Shown: one piece after another, positions 5,676 to 7,008 of the stretch
Numbering within the stretch: the stretch's first letter is position 1
Layout of the letters: each line of letters opens with the position of its first letter
Source: Deltaproteobacteria bacterium
GTDB taxonomy: Bacteria > Desulfobacterota > Desulfobacteria > Desulfobacterales > JAFDCJ01
Assembly: GCA_024277475.1 (NCBI GenBank)
Contig: JAJRVC010000089.1
Span: 1 to 7,008 of the forward strand
DNA: 7,008 bases
Direction of reading: 5' to 3'
Program-made: the position numbers and the translations under genes
Notes under the pieces: model-generated
What the model saw: the letters and a program-made list of their open reading frames with translations, nothing else
Told to the model about the DNA's origin: nothing
The model's database searches: none

Positions 5676-5707
5676 TTCACCGCAGAGATCACAATGATCA
5701 CTGAGAA
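5676..5707. repeat. TTCACCGCAGAG-type degenerate repeat
   Basis: TTCACCGCAGAGATCACAAT and the bases after it (GATCACTGAGAA) resemble the reverse complement of 35-62 (TTCACCACGGAGACACAG...). GATCAC occurs twice, nine bases apart (5687-5692 and 5696-5701), which matches a period of about 9. It fills most of the 84-bp gap between UPF0280 and the SBP gene, where a promoter for the transporter might otherwise be expected. Confidence 0.45.
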
Positions 5708-5722
5708 TACGAGGGCGAATCC

Positions 5723-6613
5723 TTACGATTCCGGCACCGGCCGGACATATCTTTTCATGCCGTCCGTCATAGTGTAAACGCTTCCAAGAGCAATAAACGC
5801 GCCCATAATGATACCCTTTTGCGAAAGATCTTCAGCCTTTTGCCTGGCGCTGTTAATTGCCGTCCGGATCTTCCCCGAACTTAAAAGCCCCACTTCAATG
5901 GTGACGGGGATGCTTTTTAGGTCTGAGGCCGGATCAATCTTTTCGGCCGGCAGCTGGGTGATGCGGTCATCTTTCACAAAGCATGCATTTGCAATTGCAG
6001 TGGCGGCAGCATCCGCCACTGAGGCTTTGGTTGACAGCACGGTTACAGCCGATGCAATTCCCCGGGTTAAACTTCTGCCCCCCACGCCACTGGTCGTCAC
6101 GCCCCAGGCCGAACAGCCGGAATTCAGGCGAATTAGATGGGATACATGCCGGCTGGTTACCCGGGGCCGGACTCCGACGGTGACTGTTTCGCCTTCAGCC
6201 AGCCTGACGGCGATATCACCCCCATTGTCCACAATGACCCGGGTGGGGCCGCGTTCAAAAAGCCAGTCCGCCACCGCATCCGCAAGGGTTCCGGCAACCG
6301 CAGCCATAGGCGTCAAGTCACTGTCACCAATGATTTCGACACTGCTGATCATCTCCATGGCAAGATCGTCTTGCGGTTGGACTTTAATGTTGCGAAACGA
6401 CAGACTGACCTCACGGCGAAACCCGGCGACGCGTTCCAGGTATAAAAATGATTGCCCGGCAGCCTCCCTGATAAGACCCATCTGCGGCTTGCTCCCTTCC
6501 CAGGCCCGAATAACCAACCGCATCGGACCGCATTCGGCCAATACTGTTTCTTCGTCGAGCAGGACAATGGACTGTTCGTAGGGCATTCTGAGCACCAATG
6601 AAACCGTAATCAA
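5723..6613 (-). CDS. UPF0280 family protein (ApbE-like fold)
   Basis: The product resembles UPF0280 (COG2122), a family with an ApbE-like fold found mainly in methanogens and anaerobic bacteria. Family-type motifs are TPMAAVAGTLADAVADWL (101-118), DNGGDI (129-134, like the GGDI of ApbE flavin transferases), GVTTSGVGGRS (171-181) and ASVADAAATAIANA (197-210, like the metal-binding AD..AT stretch of ApbE). There is no signal peptide or membrane segment, so it should be cytosolic. The biochemical function is not settled. I recall that a Methanosarcina member (MA1715) was linked to efficient sulfide assimilation, which would suit a sulfate reducer. The start is uncertain: TTG at 6613 has no SD, and GTG or ATG (6586, codon 10) are alternatives; an in-frame stop at 6634-6632 limits the options. 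It is 84 bp upstream of the SBP gene on the same strand, so cotranscription is possible but unproven. Confidence 0.85.
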   Translation of the reverse strand: MITVSLVLRMPYEQSIVLLDEETVLAECGPMRLVIRAWEGSKPQMGLIREAAGQSFLYLERVAGFRREVSLSFRNIKVQPQDDLAMEMISSVEIIGDSDLTPMAAVAGTLADAVADWLFERGPTRVIVDNGGDIAVRLAEGETVTVGVRPRVTSRHVSHLIRLNSGCSAWGVTTSGVGGRSLTRGIASAVTVLSTKASVADAAATAIANACFVKDDRITQLPAEKIDPASDLKSIPVTIEVGLLSSGKIRTAINSARQKAEDLSQKGIIMGAFIALGSVYTMTDGMKRYVRPVPES

Positions 6614-6648
6614 AGAGAAATAAAATTGTCGTCACCAGTATCACGGCA

Positions 6649-6656
6649 GTTGCAAC
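6649..6656. promoter_or_regulatory. GTTGCAAC palindromic site, copy 3
   Basis: The 8-bp palindrome core lies 36-43 bp upstream of the assigned UPF0280 start. With the next base on the minus strand it reads GTTGCAACT, as in copies 1 and 2. The flanks otherwise differ from the other two copies. Confidence 0.35.
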
Positions 6657-6691
6657 TTTCTAAATGGCATAGGGTATAAGACTAAAATTCG

Positions 6692-6739
6692 AAAATTTTG
6701 ACTTTTTACGAGATTGTCAGTATTCGACATTCGATATTC
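6692..6739 (-). repeat. Dispersed repeat TGACAATCTC...AAAATTTT, copy 2, with ATTCGA words
   Basis: The minus strand of 6692-6719 reads TGACAATCTC, then GTAAAAAGTC, then AAAATTTT, a diverged copy of 2137-2165. It is followed on the plus strand by GTATTCGACATTCGATATTC (6720-6739), related to the CATTCGTC words at 2308-2354. Together these occupy the stretch between the heptamer array and the UPF0280 gene. No convincing promoter was found in it. Confidence 0.5.
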
Positions 6740-6750
6740 TCTTTTACTTA

Positions 6751-7008
6751 GAACTCCTGAACCTTGAACCTCTGAACCCAGAACCTCAGAACCCACAACC
6801 CACAACCCACAACCCTGAACCCAGAACCCTTGAACCCTTGAACCCTTGAACCCTGAACCCTGAACCCACAACCCAGAACCCAGAACCCAGAACCCAGAAC
6901 CCACAACCCAGAACCCCTGAACCCTTGAACCCACAACCCACAACCCTGAACCTCTGAACCCACAACCCAGAACTCTGAACCCACAACCCTGAACTCTGAA
7001 CCCACAAC
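6751..7008. repeat. Degenerate heptamer/octamer tandem array, G-rich on minus strand
   Basis: From 6752 to the window edge the sequence parses completely into 35 units of 7 or 8 bp plus a partial one, every unit beginning AAC. Counts by variant: AACCCAC 10, AACCCAG 8, AACCCTG 5, AACCCTTG 4, AACCTCTG 2, AACTCTG 2, and one each of AACCCCTG, AACTCCTG, AACCTTG and AACCTCAG. Nine units are octamers. The longest exact run is four AACCCAG (6870-6897). Units 6 to 27 (6790-6948) all keep CCC, giving 22 successive GGG runs on the minus strand spaced by 4-5 bases. The edges are more degenerate than the middle. It continues beyond the window. It is not a CRISPR array, as there are no spacers. The style recalls the 7-bp repetitive (STRR) sequences of cyanobacteria and similar arrays I associate with deltaproteobacteria. 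Confidence 0.9.

Noticed and set aside
5808..6581. Plus-strand 257-codon frame
   Set aside because: It is the antisense shadow of the UPF0280 gene, whose minus-strand product has clear family motifs; the plus product is Ser/Arg/Pro-rich with no recognisable domain.
6641..7007. Long minus-strand frames coding GSGFWVLGSG-like repetitive peptides
   Set aside because: All three minus frames stay open because the repeat unit contains no stop on its G-rich strand. Starts are arbitrary, there is no SD, and the peptide is a direct translation of the heptamer array.
6751..7008. CRISPR array
   Set aside because: Units are 7-8 bp, tandem and without spacers, and no cas gene is nearby.

Overview
The window holds a branched-chain-amino-acid-type (LIV/HAAT) ABC transporter locus. 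Five genes all lie on the minus strand and read from right to left: a UPF0280 (ApbE-like) protein, a periplasmic substrate-binding protein, a fused LivH-LivM permease, a LivG ATPase and a LivF ATPase. Every gene is intact. The UPF0280 gene, the fused permease and the style of the intergenic repeats suggest a strictly anaerobic deltaproteobacterium (Desulfobacterota, perhaps Desulfobacterales). That placement is inference from gene content and recollection of such genomes, not from a marker gene.

Layout from left to right: 1-192 is non-coding, with short degenerate repeats downstream of livF. livF is 193-912. The gap 913-1206 contains a strong imperfect palindrome of about 133 bp (948-1080). 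livG is 1207-1953. The gap 1954-2361 holds several hairpins, palindromes and short repeats. livHM is 2362-4209. The gap 4210-4426 contains a second long palindrome (4281-4390). The substrate-binding protein gene is 4427-5638 and has the one textbook ribosome binding site. UPF0280 is 5723-6613. From 6751 to the window edge runs a degenerate 7-8 bp tandem array whose minus strand is G-rich and telomere-like.

The binding protein should deliver an amino acid or similar small ligand to the inner-membrane channel formed by the two halves of LivHM, and LivG/LivF should drive uptake by ATP hydrolysis. The ligand cannot be told from sequence.

The genes themselves are ordinary. What is unusual is the DNA between them: gaps of 217, 408 and 294 bp inside what is normally a tight operon, each holding a palindromic element, plus several families of short repeats shared between gaps. 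I found no defence system, CRISPR array, transposase, tRNA or rRNA. The best candidates for something undescribed are the variable heptamer array and the two long palindromic elements.
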